DNA of 59,149 bases from CAYFJO01 sp964343305 (GCA_964343305.1 CAYFJO010000019.1:1-59149), one strand, 5' to 3'; shown: positions 17,093 to 26,133, numbered from the stretch's first letter. Numbers and translations are program-made. The notes: a model not told the origin generated them from the letters alone.

Positions 17093-18136
17093 ATGGCTTG
17101 GCAACAGATCCACGGACACGACCAGGTAATTGAGCAGTTTCGCCGCGCGATCCAACGTGGTCGCTTGGCAAGCTCGTTTTTGTTTGTCGGTGCCGAAGGA
17201 ATTGGGAAGCAGACATTTGCTGTGAAGTTGGCACGGGCACTTCTTTGCGAATCGGCGGCTGAACAAGATCTCGACCCCTGCGGGCAATGCCCGTCGTGCC
17301 AGCAAGTCGCGGCCCGCACGCATCCCGATCTGATCATTGTTGAAAGGCCCAGCGAGAAGAACTTCATCCCTGTCGAAACATTCATCGGCGACCGAGAACA
17401 CCGCATGCGCGAAGGGTTGTGCCACGACATCGCCATGAAGCCGTTTTGCGGTGGCCGAAAGATCGCCATCATCGACGATGCCGATTTTTTGAATCTGGAA
17501 GGTGCCAATTGCCTGCTCAAAACGCTCGAGGAACCACCGCCCGGTTCGATTCTGATCCTTGTCGGCACCAGCGAACACAAACAACTGCCCACAATCCGCT
17601 CACGCTGTCAAATCGTCCGGTTCCATCCGCTGTCCGATGATGCACTGGCCGAGGTCCTCGTCAACACAGGAATTACGAGCGACCGAGACAGCGCTCTTAC
17701 CTTGGCAAGGTTGGCCGGTGGAAGCATCAAACAGGCGGTGCGATATGCCGATTCTGAGTTACAAGAAGTTCGTCAGCGCCTTTTGTCCCTGCTCGCCACT
17801 GGTGGCACTCACCGATCTGAATTCGTCAGCTATCTAACTGCCTATGTCGATGAAGCCGGAAAAGAAGCGTCCGCGCGCCGACTGCGTATGACCCAAGTCG
17901 TTGACCTGGCCGTCGAATTTTATCACCAGCTCATGAGATTTGAGTTTGCCGATGCAGACACGCAATACGACGAGGGCATGAAACGCGCACTGGAAATTGC
18001 GACAAGACAAAATCAAGTCAATGGAGAATTCGCAGCCGATCGTCTAATCCGCTGCTTGGAAACGCGGCAACACATAGCCGCAAATGCGAATCAAGCAACG
18101 CTGCTCGAATGCTGGATCGATGGCCTCTGCAATTAG
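17093..18136 (+). CDS. holB: DNA polymerase III subunit delta prime
   Basis: This is the 347-residue delta-prime subunit of the clamp loader, which opens and loads the beta sliding clamp. An AAA+ domain has a Walker A-like loop GAEGIGKQT (33-41), a zinc module formed by Cys52, Cys63, Cys66 and Cys69, an AIIDDAD Walker B-like segment, the sensor stretch LVGTSEHKQLPTIRSRC, and the C-terminal collar (about 220-347). The Walker A is better preserved than in E. coli HolB, which does not bind ATP, as in several other phyla. It follows tmk by 13 bp, and its stop overlaps the convergent yjbQ stop by 4 bases. Confidence 0.94.
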   Translation: MAWQQIHGHDQVIEQFRRAIQRGRLASSFLFVGAEGIGKQTFAVKLARALLCESAAEQDLDPCGQCPSCQQVAARTHPDLIIVERPSEKNFIPVETFIGDREHRMREGLCHDIAMKPFCGGRKIAIIDDADFLNLEGANCLLKTLEEPPPGSILILVGTSEHKQLPTIRSRCQIVRFHPLSDDALAEVLVNTGITSDRDSALTLARLAGGSIKQAVRYADSELQEVRQRLLSLLATGGTHRSEFVSYLTAYVDEAGKEASARRLRMTQVVDLAVEFYHQLMRFEFADADTQYDEGMKRALEIATRQNQVNGEFAADRLIRCLETRQHIAANANQATLLECWIDGLCN

Positions 18137-18561
18137 CGGTTTGCCTCGCCATGCAAGGTAACAACCAAGCGTCGTGCGCCACCGTGATTTCGGTGTTCAC
18201 AGAGATAGATGCCTTGCCATGTGCCCAGTGCTAGTTCGCCGTTGCGCACGGGAATTGTCACACTGCTTCCCATCATCGACGCTTTCATGTGGGCAGGCAT
18301 GTCGTCAGGTCCTTCAAGCGCGTGCACGTAAGGAAAGTCCTCCCGCACGATCGCGCTGATGGACGACTCGAGATCGACGCGAACATCGGGATCCGCGTCC
18401 TCGTTGATCGTCAACGATGCAGACGTGTGCTGGATGAACACGTGCAACAACCCCACCGAAACGTCCTTGATTTCCGGCATTTCGCGGGAAACATGGGATG
18501 TGATCAAATGGAATCCTCTGGAATATGGCGGCAAGCTGATCGTTTTCTGATGCCACGGCAT
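18133..18561 (-). CDS. YjbQ/UPF0047 family protein
   Basis: This 142-residue protein has the full UPF0047 core: LHVFIQHTSASLTINEDAD, then PAHMKASMMGSSVTIPV and GTWQGIYLCEHRNHGGARR, with the conserved His and Glu residues. Some members have been reported to substitute for thiamine phosphate synthase, but the main role remains uncertain, so I leave the symbol blank. It is soluble, a typical small trimer family, and converges with holB with overlapping stop codons. No thiamine gene is nearby. Confidence 0.93.
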   Translation of the reverse strand: MPWHQKTISLPPYSRGFHLITSHVSREMPEIKDVSVGLLHVFIQHTSASLTINEDADPDVRVDLESSISAIVREDFPYVHALEGPDDMPAHMKASMMGSSVTIPVRNGELALGTWQGIYLCEHRNHGGARRLVVTLHGEANR

Positions 18562-18836
18562 GATAAATTGTCCACTTTTGGGATTTAGGCGTCAGAGTCT
18601 TGTTTGTCCCCTGGCATCATTACTGACGCTAATGATGCGTTGACATTGAACTGTAATGTGAAATTGCTTTAACCCCACGTTAAGGGGTATTAATTTAACA
18701 TTAGGCGATCTGGCCCCATACTCTATGGGGTCCAGTAGCGGTTAATATAAAGCATCTAAAGCGGCTTATACATTGTATGGCTTTCCATAGCCTGGGGGTT
18801 TTATGGAAGAATTTCTTCCAAGACGAAAGAAAATTC
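18562..18836. other. AT-rich non-coding stretch with small hairpins
   Basis: No gene is supported. It contains a perfect 8-bp hairpin CATCATTA-CTGACGC-TAATGATG (about 18617-18639), a CCCC/GGGG stem around TAACCCCACGTTAAGGGGT, and GGCCCCAT-ACTCT-ATGGGGTC (about 18712-18733), which resembles the core of the GGGGTC palindromes. Base composition is clearly more AT-rich than in the flanking genes. Confidence 0.5.
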
Positions 18837-18864
18837 TTGACTTATGCAAGCACGTGTGAATAAT
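18837..18864 (+). promoter_or_regulatory. Candidate sigma-70 promoter for the gene at 19071
   Basis: TTGACT (18837-18842) and AATAAT (18859-18864) are separated by 16 bp, each 5 of 6 matches to the housekeeping consensus. It would start a transcript about 200 nt before the ATG at 19071, leaving a long leader. Confidence 0.45.
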
Positions 18865-19070
18865 AAATCGCTTTGATGTTTGCCACAAGGTTCGCCAGAC
18901 GCCCTGAACTTGAGTTGCCAAACCAACCAACGGCACAACAATTGTTGAACGCAAGTTCATTGGTCCCCCACCCACCCCGTCGAGGCACCCACAATTACAA
19001 GCCCGTGGAGTGCATGCTCGCAGCAGTCAGTTAGCTGAATCACAACGATTTCGATTGAAAGGTATTGACG

Positions 19071-19301
19071 ATGGAAAAGACGATCAACAATGTATTTGAG
19101 GCAATTCTTCGGTACGGACACGATGAGGACTTCGCGCCTAGCTCGGAGTCCGACATTTTTGAGCCAACGGATGCACCAGCCGGTTCGCAAGCGAAGATTG
19201 ATGAATTGCGAAAAAGAGTTGAGCTTGGGCTGCCCATGTGGCACAATTCGGATCGGGGAGACTACAGCGGACTAACCGGCGCGGTTCGCCCCCGCGAGTG
19301 A
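19071..19301 (+). CDS. Small conserved planctomycete protein of unknown function
   Basis: This 76-residue acidic soluble protein starts at an ATG with GAAAGG 8 bases upstream. The N-terminus (MEKTINNVFEAILRYGHDED) is helical, the middle is acidic and Pro-rich, and the C-terminus reads VELGLPMWHNSDRGDYSGLT. I recall similar short proteins with a WH-x-DR-x-DYSGL ending in planctomycete genomes, but no function is known. It has its own candidate promoter, a long leader of about 200 nt and a strong terminator, so it is an independent, probably well-expressed unit. Confidence 0.75.
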   Translation: MEKTINNVFEAILRYGHDEDFAPSSESDIFEPTDAPAGSQAKIDELRKRVELGLPMWHNSDRGDYSGLTGAVRPRE

Positions 19302-19328
19302 TCGCAAGAGAAAATGAATGATGAATCA

Positions 19329-19360
19329 GAGAGCGTCCACACACAGGACGCTCTTTTTTT
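19329..19360 (+). terminator. Strong rho-independent terminator
   Basis: A perfect 9-bp stem (AGAGCGTCC / GGACGCTCT) with a 7-nt loop is followed by seven or more T, 28 bp after the stop of the small gene at 19071-19301. Confidence 0.92.
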
Positions 19361-19437
19361 GTGGTCGCTGTCCAGAGATTCGTCAGCCGGCCTACCAACT
19401 TGAGCAGACCACATTGAATCGAACAAGGAGTTGAACG

Positions 19438-21666
19438 TTGTTGCGACATCAGATCATTGGAACCTGTTTACTCGGCACGTTGCTGCTGGCCTTCACGCAA
19501 GCCGAGGACAAAGCCGTCCCACTTTCGCCCTCCGACGGCCAATCGCGGCCTGACAAGCCCAACATCATTTTCATCATGGTTGATGACCTGGGACCGGAAT
19601 GGGTCAGTTGCTATGGAGCGGATGATATCGAGACGCCGGCGATTGATGCGTTGGCTGCCGGCGGAATGCGTTTCACCAACGCCTATTCCATGCCGAAATG
19701 CACTCCAACCCGGGCGACCTTGTTGACGGGCCAGTATCCGTTTCGACACGGTTGGGTCAATCATTGGGACGTTCCGCGCTGGGGGGCCGGCTGCCATTTT
19801 GATCCCAAGCACAATACGACTTTCGCTCGCCTGCTGAAGAACGCAGGTTACACAACGTGCATCGCTGGCAAGTGGCAAATCAACGACTTTCGTGTTCAGC
19901 CCGATGTGCTGGAGCAACATGGTTTTGACCAGTGGTGCATGTGGACTGGTTTTGAGACAGGCAACAAGCCGAGCGGCCAGCGATATTGGAACCCATACGT
20001 GCACACGCGCTCCGGCAGCAAAACCTATCAAGATCGATTCGGCGCCGACGTGTTTGCCGATTTCATCATCGATTTTCTCAAACAGAACGCGGCCAAACCA
20101 ATGATGGTCTACTTCCCGATGGCTTTGACACACGGGCCACTCGTTCACACGCCAGCCGAGCCGAACGTGACAGAAAAGTATGCCAAGCACAAAGCGATGG
20201 TTCGATACACCGACTTGACAGTGGGCCGCATCGTCAAAGCTCTCGATGAATTGAAGATCCGCGAGCGTACGATTGTGGTGTTCACGACCGACAACGGGAC
20301 TTCCGGCGGAATCACCGGAACACTGAACGGGCGGAGCGTGAAAGGTGGAAAGGGATCGATTGGCGAGAATGGCTGCTGGGAGCCGTTCATTGTGAATTGC
20401 CCGGGAACCGTGCCACACGCAACGACTGATTGTTTGACCGACTTCACCGACTTGCTGCCAACGTTTTGTGAACTCGGCAGCGCCGAGATTCCCGCCGATT
20501 TGAAAATCGACGGTCACTCGATCGCAAATGTGTTGCTGGGCCGCCAAAAAGACGGTCCGCGCGAGTGGATCATGGCGATGGGCGGCGGTGTTGGCCAGTT
20601 GACCAGCCAGGGCCGTGTTGTCCCGGCGAAACCTTACGCATCCCGCGCGATTCGTGACAAACGTTATAAATTGTGGATCGACAACCAAGGTCAAACAGTC
20701 AAGGTTTTCGATTTACAAAACGACCCAGGTGAACAAAATAATTTATTGGACGACGACGATCCGGCAGTCGCGGCCGCGCGCAAGAAACTTGAAGCAGCCA
20801 TCGCAACCTTTCCCAAGCAAGACGGATTTCCACGATATGACCGCACGCCACCTCAAGCGTGGGATCGCAAATTAACCGCGAGTAAAACGGACAAGAAAGC
20901 TGGCGGCAACAAAAAACGCGAAGCACGAAAGGCGCGTTTGCAAAAGGCAGTTTCCGCGCCGAAGTCGAATGATTCTTTTCCGCTGAAGCGTGAGTGGGGC
21001 GAGATTCGTTTCGTTGATTTGGGACTTGAGCTGCACGTGACCAAGCGACCGAAAGACGGAATCGTGCGGTTGCCGCGACTGAACAATCGCATGAAGGGCG
21101 TCTATTTGAAAGGCGATCCGAACCGGAAGCCGCTGAAATTCAAACCTGAAATTCAGCAATGGGCGATTACATTGCCAAAGTCTGACAACGCGAATCCAAT
21201 CGTGATTTTTGAAACGATTGGTGAGGTCTATGTCCCGACGCAGCCGCGCGTGGTTTCGCAATCGAAAGATCGGTCGATCGTACTGCCCGCTCATGACGCG
21301 GTCACTCATGGAAAGCTGCTGCGATATGAGCCTCAGCCGCACAAGAACACCGTCGGCTATTGGGCGAACGAAAAAGACTGGTGCGAGTGGCACTTCGAGG
21401 TTGCGGAGCCCGGCCAATTCGACGTGTACATTTTGCAAGGATGCGGCAAAGGCCAAGGCGGCAGCGAAGTTTCCGTCTCGATCGGCGATCAATCGATCGA
21501 ATTCGTTGTCGAGGACACCGGTCATTTTCAAAACTTCAAAGATCGAAAAATTGGTCAGTTGCAGATTGCAAAAGCCGGCAAGCATCTCCTGAAGGTCAAG
21601 CCCGTCAAGAAAGCAGCCAATGCGGTGATGGATGTGCGGCAGGTCAAACTGGTCCCGGCCAAGTGA
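19438..21666 (+). CDS. Secreted type I sulfatase with C-terminal carbohydrate-binding-like domain
   Basis: This 742-residue exported sulfatase hydrolyses sulfate esters, in planctomycetes typically on algal or other marine polysaccharides. It uses a TTG start at 19438 with AAGGAG 7 bases upstream, followed by a signal peptide to about residue 22. The catalytic domain (about 40-480) has metal ligands Asp49 and Asp50 (FIMVDDLG) and the sulfatase signature Cys88-Thr-Pro-Thr-Arg92, where Cys is converted to formylglycine by a maturase encoded elsewhere. A Lys-rich linker is followed by a beta-sandwich (about 600-740) like the carbohydrate-binding modules on other sulfatases. No glycoside hydrolase is adjacent, so the substrate is unknown. 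Confidence 0.94.
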   Translation: MLRHQIIGTCLLGTLLLAFTQAEDKAVPLSPSDGQSRPDKPNIIFIMVDDLGPEWVSCYGADDIETPAIDALAAGGMRFTNAYSMPKCTPTRATLLTGQYPFRHGWVNHWDVPRWGAGCHFDPKHNTTFARLLKNAGYTTCIAGKWQINDFRVQPDVLEQHGFDQWCMWTGFETGNKPSGQRYWNPYVHTRSGSKTYQDRFGADVFADFIIDFLKQNAAKPMMVYFPMALTHGPLVHTPAEPNVTEKYAKHKAMVRYTDLTVGRIVKALDELKIRERTIVVFTTDNGTSGGITGTLNGRSVKGGKGSIGENGCWEPFIVNCPGTVPHATTDCLTDFTDLLPTFCELGSAEIPADLKIDGHSIANVLLGRQKDGPREWIMAMGGGVGQLTSQGRVVPAKPYASRAIRDKRYKLWIDNQGQTVKVFDLQNDPGEQNNLLDDDDPAVAAARKKLEAAIATFPKQDGFPRYDRTPPQAWDRKLTASKTDKKAGGNKKREARKARLQKAVSAPKSNDSFPLKREWGEIRFVDLGLELHVTKRPKDGIVRLPRLNNRMKGVYLKGDPNRKPLKFKPEIQQWAITLPKSDNANPIVIFETIGEVYVPTQPRVVSQSKDRSIVLPAHDAVTHGKLLRYEPQPHKNTVGYWANEKDWCEWHFEVAEPGQFDVYILQGCGKGQGGSEVSVSIGDQSIEFVVEDTGHFQNFKDRKIGQLQIAKAGKHLLKVKPVKKAANAVMDVRQVKLVPAK

Positions 21667-22215
21667 TCACGATTCGTCATCCATCAGTTGTTTGAGGGAT
21701 GCGCGAAATTGGTCCGCCATCGCGCTGCCAAACAACACAAATCGAACCGTTGCCGGCTTGTCGTTTTGGCGGAGAAATTGGATCGACGTGCACAACGCGA
21801 TTTGGCTTGCTTGATCGATCGGATATCCATAAATACCACAACTAATGGCTGGAAACGCGATGCTGTCACAATCCTGTTCGCTGGCAATTTCCAGACAACG
21901 TTGAAACGCCCCTGCGAGTTTTTCTTCCTCTTGATATCCACCACCATTCCACACGGGCCCAACGGCGTGGATCACATATTTCGCGGGTAATTCTCCGGCA
22001 CGCGAAATCACTGCCGACCCGGTTGGACAACCATCAGGATATCGTTCGTCCGTCTCTTGCATAATCGTCGGACCGCCAGCCCGATGAATTGCCCCGTCAA
22101 CTCCTCCCCCGCCGGCAAGGCGACTATTGGCGGCATTCACAATCGCATCGACTTTTTGCTGGGCGATATCACCTTCGACCAGTTCCAGCGTCCGTCCTTC
22201 AATATCGACTTTCAT
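21667..22215 (-). CDS. Macro-domain protein, likely O-acetyl-ADP-ribose deacetylase
   Basis: This single macro domain of about 182 residues binds ADP-ribose. The MacroD/YmdB-like signature is intact: VDAIVNAANSRLAGGGGVDG with the catalytic-type Asn, HRAGGP, and AISCGIYGYPIDQA as the diphosphate-binding loop. Members remove acetyl groups from O-acetyl-ADP-ribose or mono-ADP-ribose from proteins. I chose the ATG at 22215 because CAGGAG lies 8 bases upstream; the longer frame to 22257 adds a basic extension without homology. Its stop abuts the sulfatase stop. No ADP-ribosyltransferase partner such as DarT is adjacent, so a toxin-antitoxin role is not supported. Confidence 0.93.
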   Translation of the reverse strand: MKVDIEGRTLELVEGDIAQQKVDAIVNAANSRLAGGGGVDGAIHRAGGPTIMQETDERYPDGCPTGSAVISRAGELPAKYVIHAVGPVWNGGGYQEEEKLAGAFQRCLEIASEQDCDSIAFPAISCGIYGYPIDQASQIALCTSIQFLRQNDKPATVRFVLFGSAMADQFRASLKQLMDDES

Positions 22216-22356
22216 TTCTAGACTCCTGCCGTGTGAGTCGCGTGCTCGTCCTGTCATTATACCGCGGCCGTGCTCGAAGGTTTGCTTGACCGTTCAGAAT
22301 TAGTACTCGACAATGGTGAACATGGCTCAAAGGGTGCACTGATCGAGGAGATGGTG

Positions 22357-23529
22357 ATGAATTCTGAGACATTCCTATTCAGATCGGTTCTGTCCTTGAT
22401 GATTGGAATCCTGTCGTTGGGGCGCGGTGTTTCGGAGGACTCGGTCGGCGAATCTAAACCACGAGGATCGATGTTTACTGGGTTGGAAGGCCGCAGCGAC
22501 GATCGCCGCGCCAAACTTGTCAAAGAGTTTGGTGGCAACGACGCGTCCGAAACAGCGGTCGCGGGAGCACTAAAATGGATCGCGAGCCACCAGCTCGATG
22601 ATGGAGGCTGGAGCTTTGACCACCGTGAATCAGCGGCTTGCGGAGGAAAGTGTAAGAACCATGGCGCGATCAGCACCGCCCGTAACGCGGCTACCGCCAT
22701 GGCGTTGCTTCCATTTTTGGGTGCGGGACAAACGCATCTCGATGGCAAGTACAAGACGACGGTCGCCGGCGGTTTGAAATACCTGCTCGACCACCAAGCC
22801 GAGAACGGCAGCTTTCATGAACGTTTCGGCATGATGTATTCACATGGTCTCTGTTCGATCGCATTGTGCGAAGCTCACGGAATGACGGGTGACAAAGCGT
22901 TGCACAAACCCGCTCAGAAATCGATAGATTTTATTGTCGCGGCGCAAGACCCGGTCGGCGGAGGTTGGCGATACTCACCTCGCCAGCCGGGTGACACTTC
23001 TGTGACTGGTTGGCAAATGCTGGCGCTGCAAACGGGGCGGCGCGTGGGGTTGGAAGTGCCGAACGCAACACTGGACGGGGCCGCCAGGTTCCTCAAGTCA
23101 ACTGGCACCGAAGACGGCGCCCATTACGGTTACACCGGTCCTGGCATGGGCGCTTCCACCACGGCGATTGGTTTGTTGTGCCGCCAGTTCACGGGAGATA
23201 CGCCGGGCAAGGAAGCGCTTAAGACCGGAGTCGAATTCATCAGCAAACGAGGCCCATCGATCACAGACACTCGCGCCAACTGGTACTACAACTTTCATGC
23301 GACAGCATTGATTCGGTGCCAGGACGCAGCCGAATGGAAAAAGTGGAATGTGCCATTGCGAGACAAACTAATCGCGACACAATCGATCGATGGACACATG
23401 AGCGGAAGTTGGTTTTTGCGAGGTGGCCATGGAGCGGAACGTGCGGGGAGACTGTACTGTACGTCGTTGGCTGCGTTGCTCCTGGAGAGCTACTACCGAC
23501 ACACCCGCCGGTTTGTGTTCGAGATGTGA
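22357..23529 (+). CDS. Secreted prenyltransferase/squalene-oxidase-like repeat protein
   Basis: This protein of about 390 residues has a signal peptide and an alpha/alpha barrel built of QW-type repeats (ALKWIASHQLDDGGWSFD, LKYLLDHQAENGSFHERF, SIDFIVAAQDPVGGGWRYSP). GAGGAG lies 6 bases before the ATG at 22357. Planctomycetes have many such proteins annotated as prenyltransferase/squalene oxidase repeat proteins. I do not see the DxDD motif of squalene-hopene cyclase, and the protein is far shorter than a cyclase, so hopanoid synthesis is unlikely. Pairs of Cys and His (CGGKCKNH) could bind metal. The function is unknown, probably periplasmic. Confidence 0.85.
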   Translation: MNSETFLFRSVLSLMIGILSLGRGVSEDSVGESKPRGSMFTGLEGRSDDRRAKLVKEFGGNDASETAVAGALKWIASHQLDDGGWSFDHRESAACGGKCKNHGAISTARNAATAMALLPFLGAGQTHLDGKYKTTVAGGLKYLLDHQAENGSFHERFGMMYSHGLCSIALCEAHGMTGDKALHKPAQKSIDFIVAAQDPVGGGWRYSPRQPGDTSVTGWQMLALQTGRRVGLEVPNATLDGAARFLKSTGTEDGAHYGYTGPGMGASTTAIGLLCRQFTGDTPGKEALKTGVEFISKRGPSITDTRANWYYNFHATALIRCQDAAEWKKWNVPLRDKLIATQSIDGHMSGSWFLRGGHGAERAGRLYCTSLAALLLESYYRHTRRFVFEM

Positions 23530-23619
23530 GGCGACTTCAGCACGCACAATAACTTGTGCAATCGATACAACACGAATTCAATTCAGGATCGATGAAGCGA
23601 GGGTGAATCTTGGTCGATA
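23530..23619. other. Non-coding stretch after the repeat protein
   Basis: Together with 23620-24022 this is nearly 500 bases without a supported gene. The only strong structure is the twin hairpin at 23620-23697. The remaining part up to 24022 is AT-rich and presumably carries the promoter of the response regulator. Confidence 0.45.
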
Positions 23620-23697
23620 CATTTGGTTGTGAGGAGCTCATGCCTCGCAACCAAATGAGAGCTGTCGAGTTCCTGCCCCACTCGATGGCTCTTTTTT
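23620..23697 (+). terminator. Twin hairpin ending in a T run (terminator, possibly small RNA 3' end)
   Basis: The first hairpin has 15-bp arms (CATTTGGTTGTGAGG / CCTCGCAACCAAATG, one wobble) with an 8-nt loop. It is immediately followed by a second 12-bp stem (AGAGCTGTCGAG / CTCGATGGCTCT, two wobbles) and six T. The second is a standard intrinsic terminator; the first is longer than needed and may belong to a short structured RNA. Confidence 0.8.
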
Positions 23698-24022
23698 GTT
23701 GCGCCTGCCACAAATTCCACCAAAAACTCTCCCATTCAACTTTTTGGGGGATTCGTTACTAACTCCAGATTTCAGCGCCCAACGCTAAAATCGTGATTAT
23801 TGTCACACACCGACGTCTATCTTTTGCCGTTTGCCGTATTTTTTGAATCCCCTTCCTTTGGGTCTACCAAACCCCTGGATTCTATGTCAAACTGGTGTTT
23901 AGTGCGTTATGCTGTGGGTGAGGTCTTGCCCATTCACATTTCCTTGCCGGTTTTAGTCACGAAGGCGAATTATCATTCACGCTTTTGACGATTGCCGGTT
24001 CTTTGCATGAGGCTGTGCTTCA

Positions 24023-24655
24023 ATGGCAATAAAACTACTCATCGCAGACGATCATGAAGTAGTGCGGCTCGGATTAGAGAGTCTGTTTGCCGACACGGAA
24101 ATAGAAATCATTTCCGAAGCAGTGTCTGGGGAAGAAGTGCATCGCCAAGCTCTCGAACTGAACCCCGACGTGGTGCTGCTTGATGTCCGGATGCCAGATG
24201 GGGATGGCCTAACCGCCTTAGGACGTATCAAACTGGATCGTCCGCAAATGCCAATTGTGATGTTGTCGACTTACGACAATCCAACGTACGTCGCGCGGGC
24301 CGTGGCATTGGGTGCGGCCGGATATATCTTGAAAGGCTCCGGCCGCGATAAACTTCTGGAAGCGATTCGAAAGGTCGCGTCGGGTGAAAATGCCTGGACC
24401 CGCGAGGAACTGCGCCGAGTCACGGGCGCATTGGCAACCCCACGGCTTAACGCCGACGTCGAGGTCCCGCTCACGCAGCGCGAAAGCGAAGTGCTTCGCC
24501 AGCTTGCACTGGGCCTTACCAACAAGGAAATCGCACAGGCGTTGCACATCAGCTACGAGACGGTGAAGGAACACGTGCAACATATTCTTCGCAAAGTTGG
24601 TGTGTCCGACCGGACGCAGGCCGCGGTGTGGGCCGTGCGAAAAGGATTGGTCTGA
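24023..24655 (+). CDS. NarL/FixJ-family response regulator
   Basis: This 210-residue DNA-binding response regulator has a REC domain (about 3-118), with Asp9/Asp10, phospho-acceptor Asp54 in VVLLDVRMPDGDG and conserved Lys in GYILKGS, and a LuxR-type helix-turn-helix (about 145-208) with LTQRESEVLRQLALGLTNKE and SYETVKEHVQHILRK. GAGG lies about 10 bases before the ATG. No histidine kinase is adjacent, so the regulator is an orphan in this window. It is followed at once by a GC-rich hairpin and then by the enolase-superfamily gene, a possible but unproven target. Confidence 0.94.
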   Translation: MAIKLLIADDHEVVRLGLESLFADTEIEIISEAVSGEEVHRQALELNPDVVLLDVRMPDGDGLTALGRIKLDRPQMPIVMLSTYDNPTYVARAVALGAAGYILKGSGRDKLLEAIRKVASGENAWTREELRRVTGALATPRLNADVEVPLTQRESEVLRQLALGLTNKEIAQALHISYETVKEHVQHILRKVGVSDRTQAAVWAVRKGLV

Positions 24656-24657
24656 GT

Positions 24658-24678
24658 CGCGCGCGATCCGAGCGCGCG
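24658..24678 (+). terminator. GC-rich hairpin directly after the response regulator
   Basis: A perfect 7-bp stem of alternating C and G (CGCGCGC-GATCCGA... GCGCGCG) sits 2 bp after the stop at 24655. There is no T run, so it may only slow transcription or stabilise the mRNA 3' end. Confidence 0.4.
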
Positions 24679-24772
24679 CATATCGTTGCCCGCTTGCATA
24701 CGGTTGCCTCTGTGCCGCTAGCTCCGCTACGATAATCCTCTTCCGACCCACAAATATGTGAAGAGGCGTCTC

Positions 24773-26125
24773 ATGTCGAAATCAACTGACATTCAGATCA
24801 AACAGGTCACTTCGTCCACTCAGCAGATCGACTATCGTACGCCGATCAAGTTTGGCGGGCGCGTGGTCAACGACGTGGTGATTTTCAATGTCGAAGTGGA
24901 TGTTGAAACGCGCGACGGCAGACAAGCGCGTGGATTCGGTTCGATGCCCATCGGCAATGTTTGGGGATGGCCGTCCAACGTGTTAACCGGCGAGCAAACG
25001 CTTGCGGCGATGATTGAGACAGGGCGCAAGCTTGCGGAACTTGCAGATAGGCATCGTGACTTCGGTCATCCGCTGGAGATAACACACGCCTTGTCGACTT
25101 CATACGCCAAAGTTGCCGGCCTCGTGACTCACGTTGCCCCATTATCCGAGACGATGCCGCGGCTGGCCCAACTCGTGTGTGCCAGTCCGCTTGAAGCCGC
25201 GATTCACGACGCGTACGGCCGGGCCCTCGGCGAAAACTGTTACAACACGTTGGGCCAAGCGTTTGTGAATGCCGATTTGTCCCAGTACTTGTCCGACGAT
25301 TTTGCGGGCGAGTTTCTCGACCAGTACACGCTGCGCACGCCTCAGTCGCGTTTGCCGCTTTATCATCTGGTCGGCGCGCTTGATCCGATCACCGACGGCG
25401 ACGTCTCGACAAGAGTCGACGATGGCTTGCCCGAGACTTTGGGAGACTGGATCATCGCCGACGGATTGACGCATTTGAAGATCAAGCTGTCCGGCGACGA
25501 CATGGATTGGGACGTGTCTCGCGTCGTGGCGGTCGAACGGGCGGCGGTTGCCGCACAATCAGAGCGTGGCTGCGACGCCTGGTTCTATTCGCTCGACTTC
25601 AACGAAAAGTGCGCAAACGTCGACTACGTATTGGAGTTTCTCGCCAAAGCCGGCGAACAATCGCCCGCCGCACTGGACCGAGTCCAGTACATCGAGCAGC
25701 CAACGCATCGCGACCTGAAGGCCAATCCAGAAAACAAAATGCACGAGGCGGCCAAAATCAAACCAGTCGTCATTGACGAATCGCTGGTGGATTTCGAGAG
25801 CTTGTTGTTAGCGAGGGAGCAGGGATACTCTGGCGTCGCGTTGAAAGCCTGCAAAGGACACAGTGAAGCACTGCTCATGGGAGCGGCCGCGCAGAAGTAC
25901 GGCATGTTTCTTTGCGTCCAGGATCTAACCTGCATCGGCTATTCTTTTCTTCACTCGGCAAGCGTAGCGGCTCGCATTCCCACGGTCGCGGCGATTGAAG
26001 GCAATGGCCGTCAATACTGTCCGGCCGGCAATCGCGATTGGGAAGATCGCTTTCCCGGCATGTTTCAAATCACCGAGGGCACGGTAGCGACAGGTGAGCT
26101 GGTTGGCGAGGGGCTTGGATTCTAG
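24773..26125 (+). CDS. Enolase-superfamily (mandelate racemase/muconate lactonising-like) enzyme
   Basis: This protein of about 450 residues has the enolase-superfamily layout: an N-terminal capping domain, then a modified TIM barrel. Visible catalytic elements are a KIK motif in THLKIKLSG, an acidic metal ligand in YSLDFNEKC, the Glu in YIEQPTH, the DES in VVIDESLV, and a second acid/base Lys in GVALKACKGHSEAL. A Lys on each side of the barrel fits the muconate-lactonising/epimerase-type subgroup rather than mandelate racemase, which uses His. GAAGAGG lies 6 bases before the ATG at 24773. The substrate cannot be read from sequence. It converges with nagA (8-bp gap). Confidence 0.85.
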   Translation: MSKSTDIQIKQVTSSTQQIDYRTPIKFGGRVVNDVVIFNVEVDVETRDGRQARGFGSMPIGNVWGWPSNVLTGEQTLAAMIETGRKLAELADRHRDFGHPLEITHALSTSYAKVAGLVTHVAPLSETMPRLAQLVCASPLEAAIHDAYGRALGENCYNTLGQAFVNADLSQYLSDDFAGEFLDQYTLRTPQSRLPLYHLVGALDPITDGDVSTRVDDGLPETLGDWIIADGLTHLKIKLSGDDMDWDVSRVVAVERAAVAAQSERGCDAWFYSLDFNEKCANVDYVLEFLAKAGEQSPAALDRVQYIEQPTHRDLKANPENKMHEAAKIKPVVIDESLVDFESLLLAREQGYSGVALKACKGHSEALLMGAAAQKYGMFLCVQDLTCIGYSFLHSASVAARIPTVAAIEGNGRQYCPAGNRDWEDRFPGMFQITEGTVATGELVGEGLGF

Positions 26126-26133
26126 GGATTGGG

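Noticed and set aside
19468..20694. 408-codon open frame on the minus strand
   Set aside because: It is opposite the sulfatase gene, whose catalytic signature and signal peptide show which strand codes.
21667..22215. Macro-domain protein as antitoxin or phage-defence component
   Set aside because: No DarT or other ADP-ribosyltransferase is adjacent; the neighbours are a sulfatase and a repeat protein.
22357..23529. Squalene-hopene cyclase
   Set aside because: It is too short, carries a signal peptide and lacks the DxDD catalytic motif; it only shares the repeat fold.
23800..23988. 62-codon open frame upstream of the response regulator
   Set aside because: It has no ribosome binding site, mixed hydrophobic and basic composition and no support beyond being open.
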